Assembly (NCBI GenBank): GCA_002404055.1
Contig: DHIZ01000251.1
Span: 676 to 25,943, forward strand
Direction of reading: 5' to 3'
DNA length: 25,268 nucleotides
Source of the DNA: Chloroflexi bacterium UBA4733
Lineage (GTDB): Bacteria; Chloroflexota; UBA4733
Shown here: piece by piece, positions 1 to 6,547 of the stretch
How positions within the stretch are numbered: the stretch's first letter is position 1
How the letters are laid out: each line of letters starts with the position of its first letter
Translations under genes and position numbers: made by a program
Notes under the pieces: model-generated
Databases searched by the model: none
Seen by the model: the letters and a program-made list of their open reading frames with translations, nothing else
What the model was told of the DNA's origin: nothing

Positions 1-70
1 GGCCGCGACTGCGGGCCCAGAGGGCGCCCCCGACCCAAGGCGCCCAGGTGGTGCCGGGCCCGCAGTTGCG
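1..70. repeat. Nested inverted repeat (hairpin) at window edge
   Basis: The outer arms are 4-18 and 56-70 (14 of 15 positions pair; the exception would be G-U in RNA). The inner arms are 22-28 GGGCGCC and 39-45 GGCGCCC, a perfect 7 bp. The element may extend left of the window. Its first 14 bases, GGCCGCGACTGCGG, recur exactly in the 30-bp inverted repeat near 8355. It could be the terminator of an upstream gene or a copy of a dispersed palindromic repeat; there is no T-tract after it on the plus strand. Confidence 0.6.
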
Positions 71-228
71 ACGCTGAACTAATCCCAATACGGTTCAGAT
101 CAGGGAAGCAAGCGGGCGAGATGACTTCTGGGGGAGCGTGTGGCATTCTGGGATTTAGCGGAAGGGCGAATGGACACTGTACGCACGGAACGAGCGTAAC
201 CGAACAACCATTCACGCCTCGTGTTGCG

Positions 229-258
229 TTCACCAGGCAAACGCCATTCTGTTATATT
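229..258 (+). promoter_or_regulatory. Possible promoter for the S24/S26-like gene
   Basis: TTCACC (229-234) and TATATT (253-258), separated by 18 bp, are a moderate match to -35 and -10 boxes. This would give a leader of about 130 nt containing the two small stem-loops. It is a pattern match only, in a region that is AT-rich relative to its surroundings. Confidence 0.3.
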
Positions 259-396
259 CGATGGGGCGTCGGGGAAGCGCCGACAGCCGGTGGGCGGAGC
301 AGCACGACTTGCCGAGGCAAGTGAGCAACATCCCCGGCGAAACGCGGAAGCTGGACGACATCGTGAGCGAACGAGCGTGGCGACGGGGAGATGAGG

Positions 397-708
397 ATGG
401 GCTGGGCGAGCGCCGCCATCGAACTGTTACGGCAGGGTCAGGTCGTCACGCTGCACCCGCGCGGTCACTCGATGGCCGGCAGGGTCAACGACGGTGATCG
501 GGTCACGGTGGAACCAATCGGAGAGCGGGAACTGCGCGTGGGCGATGGGGTGCTGGTGCGGCTGCATGGCAAGGAGTATTTGCACCTGATCAAGGCGATC
601 CAGGGTGGCCGGTACCAGATCGGCAACAATCGCGGCGGTATCAATGGCTGGACCGGACGCCAGGCTATCGCGGGCATTGCGACGGTCATCACGCCAGATG
701 AACGATGA
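397..708 (+). CDS. Stand-alone S24/S26 (LexA/signal-peptidase) fold protein
   Basis: This 103-residue protein consists of little more than the S24/S26 serine peptidase core. HPRGHSM near residues 20-26 gives the candidate nucleophile Ser25, followed by the usual 'DGDRV.VEP' turn and the GDGVLVRL strand. His63 in YLHLIKAI sits about 38 residues after the serine, where LexA-type enzymes have a lysine and endoplasmic-reticulum-type signal peptidases a histidine. GGRYQIGNN resembles the conserved segment after that catalytic position. There is no transmembrane anchor or DNA-binding domain, so it is neither an ordinary LepB nor a LexA. I chose the second ATG because GGGGAG (385-390) lies 6 nt upstream; the ATG at 391 abuts that site. 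Substrate and role are unknown. It is convergent with the electron-transfer operon. Confidence 0.7.
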   Translation: MGWASAAIELLRQGQVVTLHPRGHSMAGRVNDGDRVTVEPIGERELRVGDGVLVRLHGKEYLHLIKAIQGGRYQIGNNRGGINGWTGRQAIAGIATVITPDER

Positions 709-726
709 GGCGCACTGTACGCCTCA
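706..726. terminator. Small hairpin between convergent genes
   Basis: TGAGGCG (706-712) and CGCCTCA (720-726) form a perfect 7-bp stem with a 7-nt loop. It overlaps the stop codon of the peptidase-like gene and precedes the 3' end of the opposing operon. There is no T-tract on either side, so a terminator role is only suggested by position. Confidence 0.3.
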
Positions 727-751
727 ATCCGCGCAATTCCGCCAGCCCCTG

Positions 752-1795
752 TTAGCTCCCCACCTGCAAGGTGCCGCTGAATCCCGATCGGTCCAGCGTC
801 TGCAACGTGAGGATGAGGTTTACCTGCTTGCCGTAGCCGGTGCAGGTCGCCAGGATCGTGTTCTGACCGCTGACGCCGGTCACCGGGCCGTCGCACCAGG
901 GAACGTGGGCGGCGGTGCGCAATTGGACTTCCCCCGTCAATTGCTCCCGCGTCTGGACGAGTGACACCGCCAGGTCTAACGGGGTGCTGCCGGAGCCGGT
1001 GCCGCGCAACAGGATGCTACTGCGATTTCCCGTACTGAAGGTTTGACCGCTCACCACATCGGACAGCCCGCTGGGTAGCGCCGGCATTCCGGGCGTCGCC
1101 GTGGCCACTGGCCCACCGCGTTGTTGAACACCCGCCTGGATCAGTGTCTTCGGCGTTCCGGCAGCGGTCGACCAGTCGGCGGCATACGGTCCGTGCAGGC
1201 ACCAGACGACCAGGGCGACGCTGCTCGTCACCGAGCTGACCAGCGCGAGGCGGCGCCAGGCGCGTAGCTCCATCGTGCGCCAGATCAGCACACCGCATAC
1301 CGTGACCACGCTGCCGGCGTAGATGAGCGCGGCCCATGCCTCCTGGGTGTCGGTGCCGGTGCCGACGCTGTGCAATAGCGATAGCGGGAAGAGCAGATAG
1401 GTGAGCATGTGCATGCCATGCCAGGTCCGGTAGCCGATCCTGCGTCGAATCCAGATACTGGCGCCGATCGCCAGGGCCAGTTCGGAAGCGATCACACCCA
1501 GTCCAAGCCAGACCGTGCGGTAGGCGCTGCCGAACGGCACCACGACATCGCGCAGGCCGAAATGCGTGAAAGGATCGACCAGGACGGTGACAGTATGGAT
1601 GGCGATGAAAACGAAAAAGGTCACGGTGATCCAGCGGTGGGCGGCTTCCACGAGCAAGCGCGACCAGTTGTTGCTGTGCCAGTGGCGGCTGACGGCGATG
1701 CCCAGTGCGACCGAGGCCGTCAGGAGGATATAGGCAGCCATCCCGCTGCCGCGGGCCACAAACCAGAAAATGCTCGGTGAGGCCGTGCCTGTCAT
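752..1795 (-). CDS. Ferric-reductase-like bis-heme membrane protein
   Basis: This 347-residue protein has about six hydrophobic spans in residues 8-202. It is of the ferric reductase-like transmembrane type, which carries electrons across the membrane through heme b. Histidines are spaced as in NADPH oxidases: His53 and His67 (14 apart) in one span, His129 and His142 (13 apart) in another, enough for two stacked hemes. No FAD- or NAD(P)H-binding domain follows. Residues about 205-347 are instead a Gly/Ser/Thr-rich, probably extracytoplasmic domain with two cysteines (301 and 318). It is the last gene of a tight operon with a NuoF-like protein, a ferredoxin and a small membrane protein, which probably supply the electrons. 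The final acceptor cannot be read from the sequence. The start is 9 nt after the upstream stop, with only a weak ribosome binding site. Confidence 0.82.
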   Translation of the reverse strand: MTGTASPSIFWFVARGSGMAAYILLTASVALGIAVSRHWHSNNWSRLLVEAAHRWITVTFFVFIAIHTVTVLVDPFTHFGLRDVVVPFGSAYRTVWLGLGVIASELALAIGASIWIRRRIGYRTWHGMHMLTYLLFPLSLLHSVGTGTDTQEAWAALIYAGSVVTVCGVLIWRTMELRAWRRLALVSSVTSSVALVVWCLHGPYAADWSTAAGTPKTLIQAGVQQRGGPVATATPGMPALPSGLSDVVSGQTFSTGNRSSILLRGTGSGSTPLDLAVSLVQTREQLTGEVQLRTAAHVPWCDGPVTGVSGQNTILATCTGYGKQVNLILTLQTLDRSGFSGTLQVGS

Positions 1796-1804
1796 GATCG
1801 GTAC

Positions 1805-2155
1805 TCAGGAACTACGGGAACGAAAGGGCGAACGGCCAAAAGAGCCACCGCTGGAGGCCGAACCGAGGAAGCCGCCGCCGCTGTCGCCTTGCCCTTGAAA
1901 TAGCGACTGGCTAGGAGCGTTCGCCGGCGTGACCGTCGACCCGTCGGCTGGCGCCGCCGATGCCTGGTCGGTGTGCCGTACGGCCAGGGCTGTGAAGAGA
2001 ACGGTGCCGACCAGCCCACCCATCGCCGACCACCAACGCAGACCACTCAGGTGCGCCTGCAAGCGGCCGCGCTGGGCGGACCCTGCCTGCGGTGTTGCGG
2101 GCCGCGGCGGGAACTGCTCCCGTGACCTGGCGCCGGGGAATTGTTGTGTTGCCAT
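1805..2155 (-). CDS. Small single-span membrane protein of the redox operon
   Basis: The 116-residue protein is not recognised as a family. It has a Gln/Pro/Arg-rich N-terminus, one hydrophobic segment at about residues 41-60 (WWSAMGGLVGTVLFTALAV) and a Gly/Ser-rich tail of about 55 residues with repeated GGG/SGG, ending in Arg/Ser. Positive charge before the span suggests a cytosolic N-terminus and an external tail. It starts 6 nt after the ferredoxin stop and ends 9 nt before the bis-heme protein, so translation is probably coupled. It could be an assembly or anchoring subunit of the neighbouring membrane protein. That is inference from position only. Confidence 0.65.
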   Translation of the reverse strand: MATQQFPGARSREQFPPRPATPQAGSAQRGRLQAHLSGLRWWSAMGGLVGTVLFTALAVRHTDQASAAPADGSTVTPANAPSQSLFQGQGDSGGGFLGSASSGGSFGRSPFRSRSS

Positions 2156-2161
2156 TGGCGG

Positions 2162-2428
2162 TTACTCCGATCTTTTCGCGGTGCGCTGCACGTCCGGTGC
2201 CGGGCGCAGTGATTCAACAAGGATGGCTCGGGTGGGACAGAGCCGGGCGGCTTCGCGCGCCAGCTCCTCCAGGGCAGCAGGGACCTCGCGGCCATGCGGC
2301 CAGGCGTAGCCCCACTCGTCGAGCGCAAAAAGCTCCGGCGCGTATTCGGCGCAGAAGCCGAATGCCTCGCAGCGGATGGGGTTGATGCGCAGCCGCGCGG
2401 CGGGTGGGGCGACGGGAGGTGCAGGCAT
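2162..2428 (-). CDS. Ferredoxin with three-cysteine cluster motif
   Basis: This is an 88-residue soluble ferredoxin. Cys20 and Cys26 in CEAFGFC, followed by the typical AP.LF segment, and Cys64 in ARLCPT match the three-cysteine ferredoxins that usually serve cytochromes P450 in actinobacteria. These hold a [3Fe-4S] cluster or a [4Fe-4S] cluster with an unusual fourth ligand. The ATG at 2428 lies one base after the stop of the NuoF-like gene. The GGAGG inside that gene's last codons, 6 nt upstream, is its ribosome binding site, so the longer open frame is not used. Context places it between an NADH-oxidising flavoprotein and a heme membrane protein, probably as the electron shuttle. Confidence 0.85.
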   Translation of the reverse strand: MPAPPVAPPAARLRINPIRCEAFGFCAEYAPELFALDEWGYAWPHGREVPAALEELAREAARLCPTRAILVESLRPAPDVQRTAKRSE

Positions 2429-2429
2429 C

Positions 2430-3716
2430 TTATGCCTCCAAACCGGGCAGCACAGAACGCCAGGGGCGGCCACAACTTCGCCCACGGGCGTGATAGGTGA
2501 TCTCGCGCTCAAAGACTTTTAAGGCAGTCGACGCCGCGTTGGTGGCCCCGTCCAGGTGTCCGCAGGCGCCGCGCCGCGGCAACATCACCTCGGCATAGCG
2601 ATGCAGCCGCTCCAGGTCATCACTCGCGGCGCGCCCGACGGCCAACCGCTGCAAGGCGTCCGCCATTGCCTCTGTCCCATATGTGCAGGGGCCACACTGG
2701 CGGACTGACTCGCGGGCGAAGAAGCGCAGCAATGCTACCGCCTGCGCGAGGCCGCAAACGGACTCGGGGACCACGGTAATGCTACCGGCGCCGAGGGACA
2801 CTCCGTGTTCGCGCAGGCTGTCTGGATCAAGTCGGACACCCGTCTTCAAGGCGGCGCCACTCAGCCAGCCGGCGAAGTACCCGCCAGGCAGCAACGCCTG
2901 CACCGGTGACTTGTCACTGGTGCCTCCGCCAAGGGTCTGGATGATATCGTGCAGCGCGGTCCCCGTCGGCGCCTCATAGACGCCGGGCCGACGCACGGCG
3001 CCGGAAAGGCTGATCAGCAAGCTGCCGGGAGCGTTGGCAGTGCCGACAGCGCGGAAGGCATCCGCACCATCGCGGACGATGCCCGCGACGTTGGCCAGTG
3101 TCTCGACATTCTGTACGAGCGTGGGGCGACCATCGACACCTTGCTGATACGCCAGCGGCGGCTTGAACGTCGGTCGGGCCGGCTTGCCGTTGCAGCGCTG
3201 AACGGCTGCCGACTCCTCACCGGCAACGTACCCTATAGAGGCCGTCACGAGGCGAAAGCGCGGCAGCGGGCGGAGCATCGCCGGCAACTCCTTGATGGCA
3301 GCGCTAATTGCGGCATGTGCATCCGGTGCATTGGCATGCAGGTAGAAGATACAAGTAGCGGCATCCACGGCTCGTGCCGCCAGCAGGGCCCCTTCCACCA
3401 CCAGATGCGGTCGCTGCGCCAGCAGGAGGCGATCCTTGCCGCTAGCCGGTTCTGTCTCGGCGCCGTTGACGAGCAGCACACGGGGACCTGTCTCCGCAGC
3501 GACGGACTGCCATTTTCGTCCGGCGGGAAAGGCCGAACCGCCGCGACCACGCAGCCCGCTGGCCTCGATGATGGCGCGCAAGGCATCCGGCGTGTATGCC
3601 CAACCGCCGACCGCATAGCCGCCGCGCCGCTGGTAATCGACCAGGGATTCGCGCCCTTGCACGCCATCAAGGAGCAGCCGCGGCCGGAAGGCGATTGTGG
3701 GTTCGGCCACGGCCAT
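2430..3716 (-). CDS. NuoF-like NADH-binding flavo-iron-sulfur protein
   Basis: This 428-residue protein resembles the NADH-oxidising subunit of complex I but is encoded outside any nuo cluster. In order it shows the FMN/NADH motifs GLRGRGGSAFPAG (ending near residue 66), NGAETEP (84-90) and GEES (166-169), then the NVETLANV segment, an SLBB domain (about 234-282) and a C-terminal iron-sulfur region. The usual C..C..C motif is altered: the first cysteine is replaced by Val (ESVRQCGPC), leaving Cys341 and Cys344, with Cys385 in GACGH and Cys415 near the end as further candidate ligands. It probably oxidises NADH and passes electrons to the ferredoxin encoded next. I place the start at 3716 because GGAGG (3726-3722) is 5 nt upstream; an in-frame ATG at 3719 is too close to it. 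Confidence 0.85.
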   Translation of the reverse strand: MAVAEPTIAFRPRLLLDGVQGRESLVDYQRRGGYAVGGWAYTPDALRAIIEASGLRGRGGSAFPAGRKWQSVAAETGPRVLLVNGAETEPASGKDRLLLAQRPHLVVEGALLAARAVDAATCIFYLHANAPDAHAAISAAIKELPAMLRPLPRFRLVTASIGYVAGEESAAVQRCNGKPARPTFKPPLAYQQGVDGRPTLVQNVETLANVAGIVRDGADAFRAVGTANAPGSLLISLSGAVRRPGVYEAPTGTALHDIIQTLGGGTSDKSPVQALLPGGYFAGWLSGAALKTGVRLDPDSLREHGVSLGAGSITVVPESVCGLAQAVALLRFFARESVRQCGPCTYGTEAMADALQRLAVGRAASDDLERLHRYAEVMLPRRGACGHLDGATNAASTALKVFEREITYHARGRSCGRPWRSVLPGLEA

Positions 3717-3918
3717 CATTACCTCCAGTGCACGGTCCTGTTCCCTCATGCATCTTCCGGTGTCAGCATACGACTCGGACCTTGGAAGGAGATGAGACAT
3801 CGGCCAGCACCCGATGGCGTTCGAGGCCTCGGTTCGTGACCGTGACGGCTGGTATCATGCAGTGAAGCGGTAGTACAAGAGCCGTTCGATCCTGTACCGG
3901 CAACGTGGTACGCAACCT

Positions 3919-5805
3919 ATGACTCCCGACCCCGAACTCTTGGCGCAGCGCCTGGCCGACCTCCCCAGTAAGCCGGGCATTTACCTCATGAAAAATGCCG
4001 ATGGCGAGACCATCTACGTCGGCAAGGCGGCGGTGCTGCGCAACCGCGTGCGCTCCTATTTCCAGTCGCCAGACGGGCTGGCGCCGCGCACGCGCAGCAT
4101 GGTGTCGCACGTTGTGGATCTCGAATACATCGTGACCAAGAGCGAGATGGAAGCGCTGCTGCTGGAGTCCAACTACATCAAGCAGTTTCACCCGCACTAC
4201 AACGTGCGCTTGCGCGATGACAAGCAGTATGCCTACATTCGGGTATCGTTGCAGGAGGACTTCCCACGGGTCCAGCGGGTGCGCCAGATTGCCAAAGACG
4301 GCGCCCGCTACTTCGGTCCGTTTGCCAACGCGAAGTCCGTCAGCGAGACGCTGTCGCTGATCAAGCGTCTCTTCCCCTATCGTTCCTGTGATCTGCCGCT
4401 CGCCGTCGGGGCGATCGACCCCAACTTCCGACCATGCCTGGAGTTGCACATCAATCGCTGTGTGGGCCCCTGCAACGCCACCTGCAATCAGGAAGAGTAT
4501 AGGGCCACAATCGCGCAAGTCGTCCTTTTCCTGGAGGGCAAGCAGGAGCAGGTGTTGCGTCAACTGGCTCAACAGATGGAAGCCGCCGCGGACGCCGAGC
4601 AGTTCGAACAGGCAGCGCGTATCCGTGACCAGATCAAAGCAGTGGAACGCGTGATCGAGCGTCAGCGCGCGGTCTCCATCGCGCAGGAGGACCAGGATGC
4701 GCTCGGCCTGGCCCGTGATTCCTCCGGCGCCTGCGTCGAGATCATGCAGGCACGCCAGGGTAAGGTGGTCGGCAGCGATCACTTCCTGGTTGATGCGGCA
4801 TCGGATGTGAGCGATGGCGAGGTGCTGGCCGCCTTCCTCCTGCAATATTACGACAAGGTAGCCGATCTGCCGCCGGAGATACTGCTACCGGCGGAGCCGG
4901 ACGACCGCGCCACGATCGAGCAATGGCTGCGCTCGTTGGAGCGTGGCAAACCGCACCTGATCGTGCCAAAGCGCGGCGGCAAGAGCGATTTCGTGGCCAT
5001 GGCCGGTGAGAACGCCCAGCAAGCGCTAGGCGAGGAACGCGCGCAGTGGCTCGCCAGCAAGCAACGGACGGTGGAAGCCGCCGGTGCGTTGGGGGCCGCG
5101 TTGGAACTGCCCCGCTTCCCGCATCGGATCGAGTGTTACGACAACTCCAACATCCAGGGAAGCAATCCGGTGGCAGCCATGGTCGTCTTCGTAGACGGCC
5201 AGCCGGCCAAGGGTGAGTACCGCAAGTTCAAGATCAAGACGGTCGAGGGAGCCGATGACTTCCGCTCCATGAGCGAGGTGCTACGCCGCCGTTTCAGTCG
5301 AGCTTTGCGTACAGAGCAGAGTACAGCCGGTGAAGGTAGCGAGGACGCCGCTGAAACCGGTTGGGCCGCGCTTCCCGATCTGGTCATCGTCGATGGCGGT
5401 AAGGGGCAACTCTCCGCCGCCGTCTCCACCTTCTCCGAACTCGGCCTGCTTGACCGCATTCCGCTTGTCGCCCTCGCCAAGCAACAGGAGGAGATCTTCC
5501 TGCCCGACCGAGACGATCCGGTGGTGCTGCCGCGTACCAGCCCATCGTTGCACCTGGTCCAGCGCATCCGCGACGAGACGCACCGCTTTGCCATCACCTT
5601 CCACCGGCAACAGCGCCAGCGCAGCGGCCTGTCATCTTCATTGGACGAAATTACCGGCATCGGCCCAAAGCGCCGCCGGGAGCTGATCCGCCGTTTCGGC
5701 TCACCAAAGGGCGTGATGGAAGCCTCCGTCGAGGATTTGATAGGAGTGCCCGGCATCACTCCCGCCCTGGCGCAACGCCTGAAGCTGTCGTTGGGCTACG
5801 GCTGA
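3919..5805 (+). CDS. uvrC: Excinuclease ABC subunit C
   Basis: UvrC makes both incisions flanking a DNA lesion during nucleotide excision repair after UvrA/UvrB recognition. The 628-residue protein has the full domain order. The GIY-YIG nuclease begins at GIYLMK (residues 20-25) with YVGKA near 33. Cys157, Cys173, Cys181 and Cys185 match the four cysteines linked to an iron-sulfur cluster in UvrC proteins. A UVR domain for UvrB contact lies at about 212-246. The RNase-H-like half has ECYDNSN (Asp408) and DLVIVDGGKGQ (Asp492), and tandem helix-hairpin-helix motifs follow at about 577-625. Length is normal. It is divergent from the redox operon with about 200 bp between them. There is no strong ribosome binding site; the ATG fits the family N-terminus. 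Confidence 0.97.
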   Translation: MTPDPELLAQRLADLPSKPGIYLMKNADGETIYVGKAAVLRNRVRSYFQSPDGLAPRTRSMVSHVVDLEYIVTKSEMEALLLESNYIKQFHPHYNVRLRDDKQYAYIRVSLQEDFPRVQRVRQIAKDGARYFGPFANAKSVSETLSLIKRLFPYRSCDLPLAVGAIDPNFRPCLELHINRCVGPCNATCNQEEYRATIAQVVLFLEGKQEQVLRQLAQQMEAAADAEQFEQAARIRDQIKAVERVIERQRAVSIAQEDQDALGLARDSSGACVEIMQARQGKVVGSDHFLVDAASDVSDGEVLAAFLLQYYDKVADLPPEILLPAEPDDRATIEQWLRSLERGKPHLIVPKRGGKSDFVAMAGENAQQALGEERAQWLASKQRTVEAAGALGAALELPRFPHRIECYDNSNIQGSNPVAAMVVFVDGQPAKGEYRKFKIKTVEGADDFRSMSEVLRRRFSRALRTEQSTAGEGSEDAAETGWAALPDLVIVDGGKGQLSAAVSTFSELGLLDRIPLVALAKQQEEIFLPDRDDPVVLPRTSPSLHLVQRIRDETHRFAITFHRQQRQRSGLSSSLDEITGIGPKRRRELIRRFGSPKGVMEASVEDLIGVPGITPALAQRLKLSLGYG

Positions 5806-5927
5806 TCGCTGATCGGTCCGCCAGGTCACCTGGACTCTGCGCAGCTGATCCTTTGCTCGTCCAACGACGTGCTACGCTATTTGGATGGCACCCGGCGGTT
5901 GGCTGTAGACAGGGCGCGGAGGAACAC

Positions 5928-6530
5928 ATGGCGATCTCGACACAGACCTGCACGCTCACCGATCTCCTGGCGCTGCCCGAGGACGGCCCGCGGTGCGAAT
6001 TGGTGGGGGGAGATCTGATCGTCATGCCGCCGCCGGACATTATCCATATGCTCATCGCCGGTGAGCTGTTCGCCTGGTTTCACCAGGCGCAGCGTGCCGG
6101 GTACGGCATTGCCGGCAACGCGCCCTGTGCGGTTGGTCTTGACTACCCGCAGCTTGGCTTGCGGGGCATCGATGGGCCGGAGCCCGACGTCTTCTTTGTG
6201 CGTAAGGCGCAGTCCAGCATCGTGCAAGGTGGTTTCGTGCAGGGTGTGCCAGACATTATAATCGAAGTGCTCTCGCCGACGACACGGGAAATAGACTTGC
6301 CTGGGGGCAATAAATGGAAAGCGTACGAGCGTAACAGGGTAGCGCATTACTGGCTGGTAGACCCTGAACCCCGCGCCGTCGTGCAGTACGCTTACCGCTC
6401 CGGCCACTTCGTAGAAGTGGCGCGATTGTATCCCGGAGATCCGCTCGTCTGCCCCCTGTTCCCGACCATACGGCGTGATGTGGCCGACCTGTTTGCCAAC
6501 GTGCCGACAGAGCCAGACAAGAAGGTCTAA
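5928..6530 (+). CDS. Uma2-family putative endonuclease (DUF820)
   Basis: The 200-residue protein has the restriction-endonuclease-like fold core of the Uma2 family. It shows CELVGGDLIVMPPP near the N-terminus (Glu24), GPEPDVFFV (Asp87), PDIIIEVLSP (Glu113) and GNKWKAYE with Lys129/Lys131, then HYWLVDPE. These spell a PD-(D/E)xK-type metal site. The family is abundant in Cyanobacteria and Chloroflexota and its biological role is unsettled. The start at 5928 is supported by GGAGGA at 5918-5923, 4 nt upstream. It follows uvrC by about 120 bp and converges with the dehydratase gene, only 17 nt separating their ends. Confidence 0.88.
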   Translation: MAISTQTCTLTDLLALPEDGPRCELVGGDLIVMPPPDIIHMLIAGELFAWFHQAQRAGYGIAGNAPCAVGLDYPQLGLRGIDGPEPDVFFVRKAQSSIVQGGFVQGVPDIIIEVLSPTTREIDLPGGNKWKAYERNRVAHYWLVDPEPRAVVQYAYRSGHFVEVARLYPGDPLVCPLFPTIRRDVADLFANVPTEPDKKV

Positions 6531-6547
6531 ATGAGCCGAACCGCCCG

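Larger units (their letters stand above)
1..396. other. Gene-free leader region with hairpins
   Basis: I see no convincing protein gene here; the short open frames lack recognisable motifs and good ribosome binding sites. The stretch holds a nested hairpin at 1-70, a possible promoter at 229-258 and two small stem-loops: GTCGG/CCGAC arms within about 268-284, and ACTTGCC/GGCAAGT at 307-322. It ends at the ribosome binding site of the small peptidase-like gene. I checked for common riboswitch signatures and recognised none. Confidence 0.5.

Noticed and set aside
85..120. GGTTCAGATC resembling a tRNA T-arm
   Set aside because: The flanking bases do not form a T stem and no D-arm, anticodon arm or acceptor stem was found around it.
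2949..3839. Plus-strand open frame of about 296 codons over the NuoF-like gene
   Set aside because: It has no recognisable motif or ribosome binding site and is antisense to conserved NADH-binding motifs.
3763..4845. Minus-strand open frame of about 360 codons over the 5' half of uvrC
   Set aside because: It is antisense to a complete UvrC with all domains; the frame is open because of codon bias in G+C-rich DNA and shows no family motifs.
5821..5844. Small palindromes CCAGGTCACCTGG and CTGCGCAG after uvrC
   Set aside because: They are short, have no T-tract and are of a size expected by chance in G+C-rich DNA, so I do not call a terminator.
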